DNA from: Candidatus Uabimicrobium amorphum | GTDB taxonomy: Bacteria > Planctomycetota > Uabimicrobiia > Uabimicrobiales > Uabimicrobiaceae | Assembly (NCBI RefSeq): GCF_009002475.1 | Contig: NZ_AP019860.1 | Coordinates: forward strand, 3,906,001-3,970,000 | Reading direction: 5' to 3' | Length of the DNA: 64,000 nt | Shown: piece by piece, positions 26,083 to 35,321 of the stretch | Layout of the letters: each line of letters opens with the position of its first letter | Numbering within the stretch: the first letter of the stretch is position 1 | Program-made: the position numbers and the translations under genes | Notes under the pieces: generated by a model | Told to the model about the DNA's origin: nothing | What the model saw: only the letters and a program-made list of their open reading frames with translations | Databases searched by the model: none

Positions 26083-27930
26083 ATGTATATACCGAAAAAG
26101 AATTACAAAAATCATTTTTTTATTGTGATTTTATTCTTACTAATTATAGGGTGCGAAAACAAAGATTTAAAAAAATTTAAAGAAGCGGAAGCTAAAAATA
26201 CATCCGTAGCCTATAAAAGTTATTTAGACGAATATCCAAATGGAGAGTTTAAACAAAAAGCTCAAATAGAAATGGAATATCTCGTCTTGGTCGAAAATCT
26301 AAGCCAAGCTTTAGACTACGAAGAGAAAAAAGAACATAGTTCAAGTCTTCCATTTTATAAAAAAGTTTTAGATGGGTATTCGTTCTTACAAAAAAATTCA
26401 CTGGATTACGATCAGAGACTAAATTACCTCCTTTACGAAGATGCTCTGAAAAAACACTTTAACGTAATAAATGATATGTTAGTAAATTTTGAAAACAGCA
26501 TAAAAGAGAAAATAGAGGTTTTATCAAAAAGGTCCCAAGGGTTTATTTTGCATCAAGGGAAATGGGTAACAAAAGAAGAAAAATTTAGAAGCGATCAACT
26601 TGCGAAAGGGTTAGTTTTACACAACAATCAATGGATGACGAAAGATGAAAAATTCAAGCAAACTCAAATTGCGAAAGGATTAATACACTACGAAGAAAAA
26701 TGGATTTCCGTCAAAGATTTTGAAAAAATTCAAAAAGGAAAAGGGTTCGTTAAGTATAAAGAAAAGTGGATAACTCAAAAAGAGTTTGATCAGGCTCAAA
26801 TAGCGAAAGGCCTTGTAAAATGTAAAGGTCGTTGGATCACTGTTGAGCAAGCACAAAAAACGAACGTTTTAGTAAAATACAAAGATGGCTGGATAGTACA
26901 AAAAAAATCTAAGTCGTTAGAAATAATAGAAAATGATACGTTCTACGATGGCTGTACTTTCTCTCTAAAAGAAGATGAAAAATACAAAATTACGCGGTGT
27001 GTTTTTAAGAATTGTAGTTTTCAAACGGATGTCACTTTTCGTCAAATAGAAAATTGTCGTTTTGTTAATTGCAACTTCTCGAATAAATTTTGCTTGGATT
27101 TGTACAATACAAAAATAACAGAATTGCCAAAAGAGATACTACAACTTTCTAATCTGACTTGCCTAGATTTGACCTTCACAAAAATAACAGAGTTGCCAAA
27201 AGAGATTGAACAACTTTCTTCGCTTACAAAACTTAAATTGGGTGCGACAAAAATAACAGAATTACCAAAAGAGATTGCACAACTTTCTTCGCTTACTCAT
27301 TTAGATTTGGGTAGTACACAAATAACAGAATTGCCAAAAGAAATCGTACAACTTTCTTCTCTTACGCATCTCGATTTGACGGATACACCAATAACAGAAT
27401 TGCCAAAAGAGATACTACAACTTTCTTCGCTTACTAAATTGATCTTACATAACACGAAAATAACGATGCTCCCAGAAGAAATTGGACAACTTTCTTCTCT
27501 TAAAACATTGAGCTTACGTTATTCAAGCATCATAGAGTTACCAAAAGAAATTGGCCAACTTTCTTCTCTGGAAACATTAGACGTAAGTTATACAAATATA
27601 ATAGCGCTGCCAAAAGAAATAGGAAAACTTTCTTCTCTTACTTTTTTAGATCTAAGCCATGTAGATAACATAATATTACCCGCAGAAATTGGCCAACTTT
27701 CCTCCCTTACTCACCTAGACATGTATCATGCAAAAATAACAAAGTTACCCAAAGAAATTGGACTTCTTTCTTCTCTTACAGAACTAGGTTTAGCTGGTAC
27801 GGAAATAACAGAGTTACCCAAAGAAATTGGCCAACTTTCTTCTCTTAAAACATTGAACTTATATAATTCAAATATAACAGAGCTACCAAAAGAAATTGAA
27901 CAGCTTCCAAATCTGGAGATAATAAGATAA
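26083..27930 (+). CDS. Lipoprotein with Trp repeats, Cys-rich cap and LRRs, 615 aa
   Basis: A signal peptide with lipobox (FLLIIGC, Cys24) anchors it in the envelope. Residues 25-150 are helical. From residue 153 there are six 18-24-residue repeats built as G(L/F)(V/I).Y..KW(I/V)T.KEF..AQIAK, such as GFVKYKEKWITQKEFDQAQI. From about 283 a cap with the phrases YDGCTFSLKEDEKY, CVFKNCSFQTDVTF and CRFVNCNFSNKF leads into ten or more LRR units (ITELPKEIGQLSSLTHLDL). The cap also occurs at 19142, 47012 and 58663. Only this member is exported. The Trp repeat resembles short KW repeats seen in other planctomycete-like lipoproteins. A binding or scaffolding role is inferred. Confidence 0.85.
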   Translation: MYIPKKNYKNHFFIVILFLLIIGCENKDLKKFKEAEAKNTSVAYKSYLDEYPNGEFKQKAQIEMEYLVLVENLSQALDYEEKKEHSSSLPFYKKVLDGYSFLQKNSLDYDQRLNYLLYEDALKKHFNVINDMLVNFENSIKEKIEVLSKRSQGFILHQGKWVTKEEKFRSDQLAKGLVLHNNQWMTKDEKFKQTQIAKGLIHYEEKWISVKDFEKIQKGKGFVKYKEKWITQKEFDQAQIAKGLVKCKGRWITVEQAQKTNVLVKYKDGWIVQKKSKSLEIIENDTFYDGCTFSLKEDEKYKITRCVFKNCSFQTDVTFRQIENCRFVNCNFSNKFCLDLYNTKITELPKEILQLSNLTCLDLTFTKITELPKEIEQLSSLTKLKLGATKITELPKEIAQLSSLTHLDLGSTQITELPKEIVQLSSLTHLDLTDTPITELPKEILQLSSLTKLILHNTKITMLPEEIGQLSSLKTLSLRYSSIIELPKEIGQLSSLETLDVSYTNIIALPKEIGKLSSLTFLDLSHVDNIILPAEIGQLSSLTHLDMYHAKITKLPKEIGLLSSLTELGLAGTEITELPKEIGQLSSLKTLNLYNSNITELPKEIEQLPNLEIIR

Positions 27931-28000
27931 AATTCGGGAGGAAATCATCAACAAAGTTGTGTTATGTTGTTGCGGAAATAGTCTTCGTTCTTGGCCGATT

Positions 28001-28828
28001 TTAAAGCGAGTCTTTCTGTTTGTGATTATTTACCATTTTCTGTTTCCAAGGAGGTTTTTCCCCGAGTTTTTCTTGAGGGTTCATTTGTAATCTCTCCAGA
28101 AGATTCCACTCTCGCTCAAGAAAAATGTGCTGTTCCCACAAAGCTCGCGCATCTTCTAACGGGTCGGTGTTATTCATGGGGCTTTGGGGGTAAAGAGTGT
28201 AAGGATTAGACACCGTCAACTTTACACTTTGGAGATCGTTTGTCATCCGCTGTAGCCATTCCCGAACAGTGAGAGGACGCGATTGCTCGATAGAAGGATC
28301 TAAAACGTAGTACTTGTCGTTTGCTGCAACAATCGGAGCAACGTGATAAAACCATTCAACGTAACCTTTCGGCGAGTACTCGGTATCGACTTTTAGATTG
28401 CCAAAAACAAATATCTTTGCCGGGCGTTTGTATCCCCATAAAGCAGCATTTTGGCTGGTAAGAGCTGCCCGAGCGGCACAACCATCTATTGGATATAACC
28501 ACGAACAACGTCGCGGGAATTTGACATTGGTGGTGTAAATAAAACGAGCATCTCGTAGTTTCTTAAACCTCTTGACAACTTGCTCATAGTTTTTCCATTG
28601 AGGTGCTTCACTGTAGTCTAAATCGTCTAAAGGCTTTGCATAATCGTAAACATTTTTGGACTCTCGAGTTGCAATTCCTGCCCATGTTAGTTTTGCTTGG
28701 TAGCGTTGATAACTATCTTCGAAAGATTCATTTTCTAAGCGTACTGCGGAGTGAAGATCAACTATTTCTTGAGATTGTTGCGCAAACACACTACAGCAAA
28801 AAATTAAAATCCACCAATAATATTTCAT
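28001..28828 (-). CDS. Secreted protein-glutaminase (protein deamidase) homologue
   Basis: A signal peptide (MKYYWWILIFCCSVFA) precedes a domain resembling Chryseobacterium protein-glutamine glutaminase: CSWLYPIDGCAARAAL with Cys117, GYVEWFYHVAPIV with His164 and YYVLDPSIEQ with Asp177, giving a Cys-His-Asp triad in the expected order. The family deamidates Gln side chains of proteins to Glu, releasing ammonia. The known enzyme has a pro-region; residues 18-90 here could play that part. The C-terminus adds an extra basic tail. It is a single gene convergent with the LRR lipoprotein. The identification rests on motifs and I consider it likely. Confidence 0.75.
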   Translation of the reverse strand: MKYYWWILIFCCSVFAQQSQEIVDLHSAVRLENESFEDSYQRYQAKLTWAGIATRESKNVYDYAKPLDDLDYSEAPQWKNYEQVVKRFKKLRDARFIYTTNVKFPRRCSWLYPIDGCAARAALTSQNAALWGYKRPAKIFVFGNLKVDTEYSPKGYVEWFYHVAPIVAANDKYYVLDPSIEQSRPLTVREWLQRMTNDLQSVKLTVSNPYTLYPQSPMNNTDPLEDARALWEQHIFLEREWNLLERLQMNPQEKLGEKPPWKQKMVNNHKQKDSL

Positions 28829-29152
28829 TTTTTTCCTTTATTGTTTCTACGTTTTATTTACAACACACTCTTCAGGAGCTGGATTGAGAATGAAGTTTAG
28901 CTCTAGTTTTTGATTCTCTCACTTATATATTGGTAAAAAAAAGCTCGCGTATCTTAATTTTTTATTTTTAAATAAAAAAAACGATATTTCAATTTAATAA
29001 GTTTTAAAAAAGGCCTCAAATCGGTGATCAATATAAAACTCTGAATAACAAATATTAATGACACGTATTATAAACTTTAATTTTACACTCGTTTTCTATC
29101 TTAGTATACTGGGAGTATAACTAAAACTCCTAACTTCTTTTATGGAACAGGT
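28829..29152. other. Intergenic region between divergent genes
   Basis: No gene is seen. It should contain both promoters; very AT-rich, with no repeat worth noting. Confidence 0.4.
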
Positions 29153-30439
29153 ATGAAAATTCTTTTAATTATGCGTAAAGGTTATAATTGCCACGTAGAC
29201 CATATCGCCACGATTTGCAACTTAGGAATAGACATTGTTATTGTAACAGAGAAACAACAAGCGCTTACTGATCAACGCTTTTCAGCAGCAGTAATTATCC
29301 CTTCATGTTCCGTAGACGAAGCCTTTCATCTAATTCGAGATAAAATTGTCAATAGCGGAGTTAAAATTGCCATTACTTTTCAAGAAACAGATATCGTATT
29401 AAATGCCATGGTCAATGAAATTTTACAAGCGGATCATGTACCTGTTCAAGTGGCAAAAATTGCACGTAATAAATACAACCAACAATTGTTTTTGCATAAA
29501 AACAACATACCTGCTCCTGTTTCGATTCCGATAAAAAATATAAAGTGCTGTGAAGCTATTATTGACAAAATAGGATTGCCACTTATTGTTAAGCCAACTC
29601 AAGCCGCTTCGAGTTTAAACGTTTACTTTGTAGATAGTTTACCCGCTATGGAAAAAGCATACCGACAAATCGCAAATTTTTCGCAATCTGGATATGGAAA
29701 TTATTATAATGGCGATGAAGATATCGTTGCCTTGGCAGAAGAATATTTACCCGGTGAAGAAGTGACGGTAGATGGTGTCGTTATTGATGGCGAATTTTAC
29801 CTTGGAGGAATCCATAATCAAATTCACAAAACGGGGAAGCATTTTCATAGTGACTTATATTCACTTCCCTTTAGTAAACCGGATTTAGAAGAAGATTTAG
29901 CAAAGATAGCAAAAGATATTGTCCAACATTTAGGAGTAAAACGAGCTCTTTTTCATTGCGACATGCGCCAAGACCGCAATGGAAAATTTCGCGTAATGGA
30001 GTTTACTCTTCGCATCAGTGGTGCAGGGTATATGTACCGTAATATTCGCAGCGTTTATGGCATAGATCTTGTCGCGCTTCATTTGCTTGATATACTGCAA
30101 GACAAAACTGTTTTGGCAAAAACAAAGCGACTTGCTCCAACATGTACGACTTGTATAAAGTTTGTATATCGCACCGGAGTTGTTTTCTGTAACCACGTTG
30201 GAAATGCAAAAGATGATCCTCATTTTGATGGGTATATCGCGATGGCTGCACCAGAAGATGTCGTAAATCACAGGTCAGAGCATTTTCAAATTACGGGACT
30301 TCTCTCCGTAAAAAGTGCAGGTGTTATCTCCATTCGTCAAATAGAAGAAATAGCTATCAATTTAGAACAACAACTTCAAGTTGTGGTAAAGCCAAATTTT
30401 ATGTCGTCTTATTGCTCAAGGCATATTCCCACCGTTTAG
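29153..30439 (+). CDS. ATP-grasp ligase, 428 aa
   Basis: The N-terminal pre-ATP-grasp domain (MKILLIMRKGYNCHVDHI) is followed by a B-domain with LPLIVKPTQAASSLNVYFVD and the ATP-grasp core: ALAEEYLPGEEVTVDGVVID, then RALFHCDMRQDRNGKFRVME in place of the usual D.....v.E.N. The layout is that of carboxylate-amine ligases of the BL00235/CarB-like kind used to join amino acids or make peptides. The partner substrates are unknown. No biosynthetic cluster surrounds it, so a stand-alone dipeptide ligase or a tailoring enzyme is possible. Confidence 0.8.
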   Translation: MKILLIMRKGYNCHVDHIATICNLGIDIVIVTEKQQALTDQRFSAAVIIPSCSVDEAFHLIRDKIVNSGVKIAITFQETDIVLNAMVNEILQADHVPVQVAKIARNKYNQQLFLHKNNIPAPVSIPIKNIKCCEAIIDKIGLPLIVKPTQAASSLNVYFVDSLPAMEKAYRQIANFSQSGYGNYYNGDEDIVALAEEYLPGEEVTVDGVVIDGEFYLGGIHNQIHKTGKHFHSDLYSLPFSKPDLEEDLAKIAKDIVQHLGVKRALFHCDMRQDRNGKFRVMEFTLRISGAGYMYRNIRSVYGIDLVALHLLDILQDKTVLAKTKRLAPTCTTCIKFVYRTGVVFCNHVGNAKDDPHFDGYIAMAAPEDVVNHRSEHFQITGLLSVKSAGVISIRQIEEIAINLEQQLQVVVKPNFMSSYCSRHIPTV

Positions 30440-30520
30440 GAAGAATATATTTTTTTAGACAGGTTGAAACATCGAAAAGCAACGGATATTACAGTCCCTT
30501 GAATCCAATGCCAGAATCCA

Positions 30521-30880
30521 TTAGTTCTTGAGGATGCATCTCTGACGGTGACGTTTTACGTGGTTGCAACATTGCGCCGTATACGCAAAGTTTTGCTGCA
30601 ATGTTTTTAAGACATGTGTCGACGAGAGAATATGGGGAAAGACAGCCGTTACTTCTTTCCAAGATTCTAGATCAAGTGATATACAATTGTGTGGTTTTAA
30701 TCGGCCCCTCTGGACGTAGTAGGTTAGCTCTTGAGTAGTGAAGGGGCCTTGCCCATTGATTGCTTTTTTATCTCGTTTGATATACCATTTATGGTTTTCT
30801 AACGATTTTGGTATTGATACGTCCATAGGGTTCCTCATAAGAGCATTTGAGTCTATTTTAGCGAATAAGATGCAACACAA
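30521..30880 (-). CDS. GYF_2 domain (DUF4339) protein
   Basis: The core HKWYIKRDKKAINGQGPFTT, then ELTYYVQRGRLKPHNCISLD and WKEVTAVF, is the GYF_2 fold: WY..r.g...GP.s..el......G.l...t.v.r.g...W. This small domain is thought to bind peptides. The C-terminal 30 residues are Cys/His-rich (CCNHVKRHRQRC). The start is uncertain: an ATG at about 30823 (MDVSIPKS) has GAGGA upstream, while the longest frame begins at 30880. Confidence 0.65.
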   Translation of the reverse strand: MCCILFAKIDSNALMRNPMDVSIPKSLENHKWYIKRDKKAINGQGPFTTQELTYYVQRGRLKPHNCISLDLESWKEVTAVFPHILSSTHVLKTLQQNFAYTAQCCNHVKRHRQRCILKN

Positions 30881-30955
30881 TAATTTTTTACAAAAAAATG
30901 TCTATTTTTACGAAATCTTTAAAGGATTATGAAAGCCTACTTTTCTCCGCTAAGT

Positions 30956-31004
30956 GCCAGATTTTGCTAAACTCCAACATACGTATTGGCTAACAAAATC
31001 TGGC
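30956..31004 (-). terminator. Inverted repeat after the MFS gene
   Basis: GCCAGATTTTG (30956-30966) pairs with CAAAATCTGGC (30994-31004). It lies 25 bases after the transporter stop codon, so a terminator is likely despite the long loop. Confidence 0.5.
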
Positions 31005-31028
31005 GCGATGATTTAGAAAAGAATTCGT

Positions 31029-32354
31029 TTATGACGTTTGTTTCGGACCTTTTTTGTAATCCTCATAAGCAAACCACGCGGTGATCAAAGTAGCGATGAC
31101 AGCGATGACGAGAAATATTTGCAACAAGGCACCCCAACCGTGATCTTTTACAATACTACCGCCCTGCCACAAGTAAAGTGCGGATGCCCCATAGCCAGTA
31201 GCATCGATGATACCGATGAGTAGACCACAATGTATTCCCCCAAATTCTACCGAGAAAATACTCATGGGAAGATAGTAAGCAGGAGCAACAGTTAGTCCAA
31301 AGAAAAATAAGGTGACGACGGCGATAAAAAATTTCGCAGAACCAGACATCCCAAAACTTGGTAAGTATAGAAGCGTCGCAACACAAAAACAAGTCAAAGT
31401 CAGCAAACCGCCTAACAAAGCAATTCTACCTTTTCGCGAGACTCCATCATAGACAAACCCGCCTCCCACTAAAGCGATTAAGCAACCTGTGGGAAAAATT
31501 GCCGAGGTGATCGTGGCATAACCTTTCGGAACATCAAAAGATTGATCAATGTAAAGAGGAAGCAAGACAATGAATTCCATCAATACGGTAGTACACATTA
31601 AACTCAAGCACATCAGCCAAAATCGTCCACTTGTCGCAAAAGTAATTAGAGCCTCTTTGAGACTGGCGTCATCCAGTGCGTGACTTAGGTTTGTCGGTGT
31701 GTCTTCCACATGTTTTGCTTTTTTTGGCTCAACTTCACTTAACCCAACATCTCGGGGGTGTCCTTTTAGATAGAAGAAGATTAGAGCCACGACCGCAAGT
31801 CCAACACCACCAGCAATACAAAAAACATATTGCCAGTCCATTTTAGATAGCAGATAGCCTAAAAATAGTGCGGAAAGAACCGCACTCAAACGCGAACTTG
31901 TCGATATAATTCCCCAAACCCTTCCAAATTTACTCGAATGGTACCAATTCGAAATTAAGTTTGCCATTGCTGGCCAACCTGCTGCTGCCGCAAACAACAT
32001 GATGAAGTTCAGAGTGGCAAACATGACAAAATAACTGCTCGTGCTAAGAGCAACAGTGATTATCGCCGTAACTGTGAGGGCCACAAGATAAACAGTACGC
32101 CCTCCTAAACGGTCGGCAATCACTCCCGTAAGAAGTTTTCCGGTAACCATACCAATGGTTCCCCAAAAAGCTATCTTGCTAAATGTGTCCTCGTCAAATC
32201 CAAGCGTTGGATCCTTAATCATTTCAGGACTACACGCTGAAATAGCCGTTCGGCAAAGAATAAATGCCATATATCCAATGTACATAGAACCGAGAATTTT
32301 ATATTCCCAATTTGTACGTTGTTCCACTAGATTATTTTGCCTTAGATCAGACAT
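31029..32354 (-). CDS. MFS transporter, organophosphate antiporter-like, 441 aa
   Basis: The start is placed at the ATG at 32354, preceded by GGAGG at proper distance; the longer frame to 32405 lacks one. Twelve hydrophobic segments are visible, with the MFS loop-2/3 signature ADRLGGRTVYLVALT and its half-repeat YDGVSRKGRIALLGG. The early motif YMAFILCRTAISACSPEMIKD is like the GlpT/UhpT sugar-phosphate branch (YxxRxxxxxxxP). It could exchange an organophosphate for phosphate, or take up a carboxylate; specificity is not determinable. A long cytosolic loop (EVEPKKAKHVEDTPTN) separates helices 6 and 7. Confidence 0.8.
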   Translation of the reverse strand: MSDLRQNNLVEQRTNWEYKILGSMYIGYMAFILCRTAISACSPEMIKDPTLGFDEDTFSKIAFWGTIGMVTGKLLTGVIADRLGGRTVYLVALTVTAIITVALSTSSYFVMFATLNFIMLFAAAAGWPAMANLISNWYHSSKFGRVWGIISTSSRLSAVLSALFLGYLLSKMDWQYVFCIAGGVGLAVVALIFFYLKGHPRDVGLSEVEPKKAKHVEDTPTNLSHALDDASLKEALITFATSGRFWLMCLSLMCTTVLMEFIVLLPLYIDQSFDVPKGYATITSAIFPTGCLIALVGGGFVYDGVSRKGRIALLGGLLTLTCFCVATLLYLPSFGMSGSAKFFIAVVTLFFFGLTVAPAYYLPMSIFSVEFGGIHCGLLIGIIDATGYGASALYLWQGGSIVKDHGWGALLQIFLVIAVIATLITAWFAYEDYKKGPKQTS

Positions 32355-32511
32355 ACCGCCTCCAGGGTTAGGTGAATAATTGATGAATTGGTAAATACAC
32401 TGCAAAATTGTATTGTACCAATTCGTATATTTTTCTGTAGTTACAGGCTTAGCATTTTGTAAATTTTTCTAAAATTACAACTATGGATCAGGAGATATTG
32501 GAGAAAACATT

Positions 32512-32919
32512 TCATCTCTTATTGACCGCTTTTTTCATCATCTCTAGCAAACGCTTTTTTCTCTCTTCTTCGGGTAACTTATTGAGTTCTTCTAACTTTT
32601 TCGCCCATATTTTTTCTTGTTCAGGAGAAAGCTCTATTTTACCGGTACTAGGAGACGGATCACCATTCTCAATAACACCCGTCTCTACTCCCAAAGCGAT
32701 CAAAAAAAGTACGCAAAACAATAAAAACATACACTGAAAAAAATAACCGATCACTCTTATCTGACCAACATCTACCAACTCCTCATTCACTTCCATACGA
32801 ACATTTCCTACACGTGAGCGTAAAAAAAGACGTGCGATAGCACGAAAAAGCAAAGCAAATATCAAAAACACAATTGCAACAAGCCATGCTCCTGTCATCT
32901 CCCAAGGTAGTTTAAACAT
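32512..32919 (-). CDS. Small membrane protein with charged helical tail, 135 aa
   Basis: Two membrane helices (WLVAIVFLIFALLFRAIARL; YFFQCMFLLFCVLFLIALGV) are followed by a Pro-rich link and a highly charged helix (EKIWAKKLEELNKLPEEERK) at the C-terminus. It starts 13 bases or so inside a GCGAACG leader, with no clear binding site. No family is recognised. Confidence 0.6.
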   Translation of the reverse strand: MFKLPWEMTGAWLVAIVFLIFALLFRAIARLFLRSRVGNVRMEVNEELVDVGQIRVIGYFFQCMFLLFCVLFLIALGVETGVIENGDPSPSTGKIELSPEQEKIWAKKLEELNKLPEEERKKRLLEMMKKAVNKR

Positions 32920-32966
32920 AGCGAACGCATCCTAATAAGAAAGAAGTAGTGAAAATAAATATTCCA

Positions 32967-33037
32967 TAGCCAATTTGTGTCTATCGTAATTTATATAACA
33001 ATATTATAAAATAAAAGATATCATAATTTGCCAACAG
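32967..33037. repeat. Dispersed leader element, copy 2
   Basis: TAGCCAATTTGTGTCTATCG, then TAATTTATATAA and ATATCATAATTTGCCAACAG, match the element at 5748-5819. It ends about 45 bases before the macro-domain gene. Confidence 0.6.
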
Positions 33038-33083
33038 TGGAAAAATAAACTACCGAGAATGCGATTATTTACAGGAGTAAAAA

Positions 33084-33587
33084 GTGAATATCATTGTGAA
33101 AAGTGGTAACATCATAGACGAAGAAGTGGATGTTCTCATTTCAACAGCAAATCCCTCCTTGAACATGTCAGGAGGGGTAAATGGCGCCATCTTGCAAAGA
33201 GGGGGAGAATGCGTTCAGCAAGAATTGCGCAACTACTTAAAAAAGCACGATCGTCGTTGGGTAAAAGAAGGAAGTATCGTTGTGACTGGCCCAGGAGCGT
33301 TAAAAGTAAAACACATACTTCACGCTGTTGCCATCAATGGCTTTTATGAGTCTAGTTCCCAACTTGTTCGCGACTTATTGGTAAACGTATGGAAAAAATG
33401 TGAAGAATTGCATGCGAAAACGGTCGCTGTTCCCGCTCTGGCAACCGGATATGGTCCCCTGAGTACCGAAGAGTTTGCACACGCATTACACGACTCACTA
33501 AGTGATCGTATTGCTATCGAAGATTTGCGCATTGTATTACATAAGCAAGAAGACATAAAAATCGTTAGCAAAATATTGCAAATTTAA
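33084..33587 (+). CDS. Macro-domain protein, 167 aa
   Basis: A single macro domain fills the protein: MNIIVKSGNIIDEEVDVLIS, then TANPSLNMSGGVNGAIL (the ADP-ribose-contacting loop), IVVTGPGALKVKHILHAVA, and AVPALATGYGPLSTEEFA (second loop). Such domains bind ADP-ribose and often hydrolyse ADP-ribosyl or O-acetyl-ADP-ribose links. The first loop keeps N-x-x-x-x-x-G-G-V, while the G-G-G-V form of active MacroD is N-x-x-L-x-x-G-G-V as here. A GTG is used as start. A NADAR gene at 60276 is another candidate ADP-ribose-linked protein in the window. Confidence 0.88.
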   Translation: MNIIVKSGNIIDEEVDVLISTANPSLNMSGGVNGAILQRGGECVQQELRNYLKKHDRRWVKEGSIVVTGPGALKVKHILHAVAINGFYESSSQLVRDLLVNVWKKCEELHAKTVAVPALATGYGPLSTEEFAHALHDSLSDRIAIEDLRIVLHKQEDIKIVSKILQI

Positions 33588-33643
33588 CTAAGTTTCCAGA
33601 AGTCCCCGAGCTATAGAAGACGAAGACTTCTGGAGACTTAGTT
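33586..33643 (+). terminator. Long hairpin after the macro-domain gene
   Basis: AACTAAGTTTCCAGAAGTC (33586-33604) pairs, with one or two mismatches, with GACTTCTGGAGACTTAGTT (33625-33643), overlapping the stop codon. It probably ends transcription from both the macro gene and the convergent acyl-CoA synthetase gene. Confidence 0.7.
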
Positions 33644-33686
33644 CAACCATAGTTCCTACGAATTAAGAATCGTTATGATTGTAGAT

Positions 33687-35321
33687 TTAACTTCTTCCTA
33701 ACTTTTCCGCAGCAATTTCTTGCAGTTTGTACTTTTGGACTTTACCACTTGCTGTCGTAGGATACTCTTCGATGAAGAACACATATTTGGGAATTTTATG
33801 CCACGATATCTTTTCTTTACAAAACTCCTGAATTTCTTGTTCGTCAGCACTTTGCCCTTCTTTTAACTGGATGAATGCCGCAACTTCTTCTCCGTATTTT
33901 TCACTGACAACTCCAACTACCTGTACATCTTTTATCTTTTCATTCTGGTATAGAAATTCCTCAATTTCCCGAGGATATATATTTTCCCCACCGCGAATGA
34001 TCATGTCTTTTAAACGTCCGGTAATACGGCAATAACCATTTTCATCCATAATTGCCAAATCACCACTATGCAACCAGCCATCTTTATCAATCGCTTTTGC
34101 GGTAGCTTCGGGCATCTTGTAGTAACCTTTCATCACCAAGTATCCACGTGAACAAAGCTCTCCTTGTACACCATTTGCCACTGTTTTACCATCTTCGTCA
34201 ATAATTTTTACTTCCACATTTTCTAAAGCGCGTCCTACGGTGCTTACGCGTAGATCAATAGGGTCGTTGGTACGCGTCATGGTAACAACAGGCGAAGCTT
34301 CTGTCTGTCCATAAGCAATACAAATTTCTTCAGCCCCCATTACCTCTACAACGGACTTCATCACTTCGATAGGACAGGTAGCTCCGGCCATAACTCCGGT
34401 ACGCAATGACGTGATCTCGTAGTTTTGCTTTTGCATCTCTTCGAGTTCGGCAATGAACATCGTTGGTACTCCGTGGATCACGGTACACTTTTCTTTAACA
34501 ATCGCTTCAAGCACCTGTGGGGCACGAAAAGAAACGACGGGCACCATTGTAGCTCCTGAAACAACAGAAACTAGTGTTCCCAAAACACAACCAAAACAAT
34601 GGAAAAACGGAACCGGTATACACAGACGATCTTTCTCTGTAAGCCGCAAACACTCGACAATGCTCCTCGCATTGCCAATTAGATTATTGTGCGTGAGCAT
34701 TACCCCTTTGGGAAACCCAGTTGTCCCGGAAGTGTACTGAATATTAATCGCATCTTCAGCATGTAAAGAATTCTGGCGCTCTTGTAAATCTTCATCTTTT
34801 ACACTTTTTCCCATCTCAACAATATCTTGCCATGAAAACATCCCCGGCATACTCTCGTCACCTATGTACACGACATTCTTGAGTAGTGGAAGGCGCTGAG
34901 ATTTCAGCTCACCAGGTTTGCAATCGTGAAGCTCAGGGCATATCGCGTAGATCGTATCGAGATACTCGCGTCCTCTAATTCCGTCAATTAGAATTAAAGT
35001 TTTACTATCGGAATGCTCTAGTAAATATTCTAACTCTGCCTGACGATAATTGGTATTTACCGTAACCAGTACAGCACCCATTTTACTCGACGCAAATTGT
35101 GCCACTACCCACTCCGGAACATTGTTTGCCCAAACGGCAAGATGATCCCCTGCGGCAATTCCCATTTTCAGAAAACCCTTGGCAACAACCTTGCACATTT
35201 CACCAAATTCGCGGTAGCTATAGCGAAGTGGTGGGTCTACATATACCAGTGCTTCATGCTCTCCGAGAGTTTCTATTTGTTCATCTAACAATTGGGCAAT
35301 GGTCATTTGTTTATTTGTCAC
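33687..35321 (-). CDS. AMP-forming acyl-CoA synthetase, 544 aa
   Basis: The adenylate-forming motifs are complete: IQYTSGTTGFPKGVMLTH (P-loop), IAYGQTEASPV (A5), WLHSGDLAIMDENGYCRITG (A7/A8) with RGGENIYPREIEEFL, and TASGKVQKYKLQEIA with the catalytic Lys. This is the medium/long-chain fatty acyl-CoA ligase pattern (FadD/AcsM-like). The start is probably the GTG at 35321, six bases after AAGGGGAA; the longer frame to 35378 lacks a binding site. It would activate a carboxylic acid to its CoA thioester for degradation or lipid synthesis. The gene is single. Confidence 0.9.
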   Translation of the reverse strand: MTNKQMTIAQLLDEQIETLGEHEALVYVDPPLRYSYREFGEMCKVVAKGFLKMGIAAGDHLAVWANNVPEWVVAQFASSKMGAVLVTVNTNYRQAELEYLLEHSDSKTLILIDGIRGREYLDTIYAICPELHDCKPGELKSQRLPLLKNVVYIGDESMPGMFSWQDIVEMGKSVKDEDLQERQNSLHAEDAINIQYTSGTTGFPKGVMLTHNNLIGNARSIVECLRLTEKDRLCIPVPFFHCFGCVLGTLVSVVSGATMVPVVSFRAPQVLEAIVKEKCTVIHGVPTMFIAELEEMQKQNYEITSLRTGVMAGATCPIEVMKSVVEVMGAEEICIAYGQTEASPVVTMTRTNDPIDLRVSTVGRALENVEVKIIDEDGKTVANGVQGELCSRGYLVMKGYYKMPEATAKAIDKDGWLHSGDLAIMDENGYCRITGRLKDMIIRGGENIYPREIEEFLYQNEKIKDVQVVGVVSEKYGEEVAAFIQLKEGQSADEQEIQEFCKEKISWHKIPKYVFFIEEYPTTASGKVQKYKLQEIAAEKLGRS

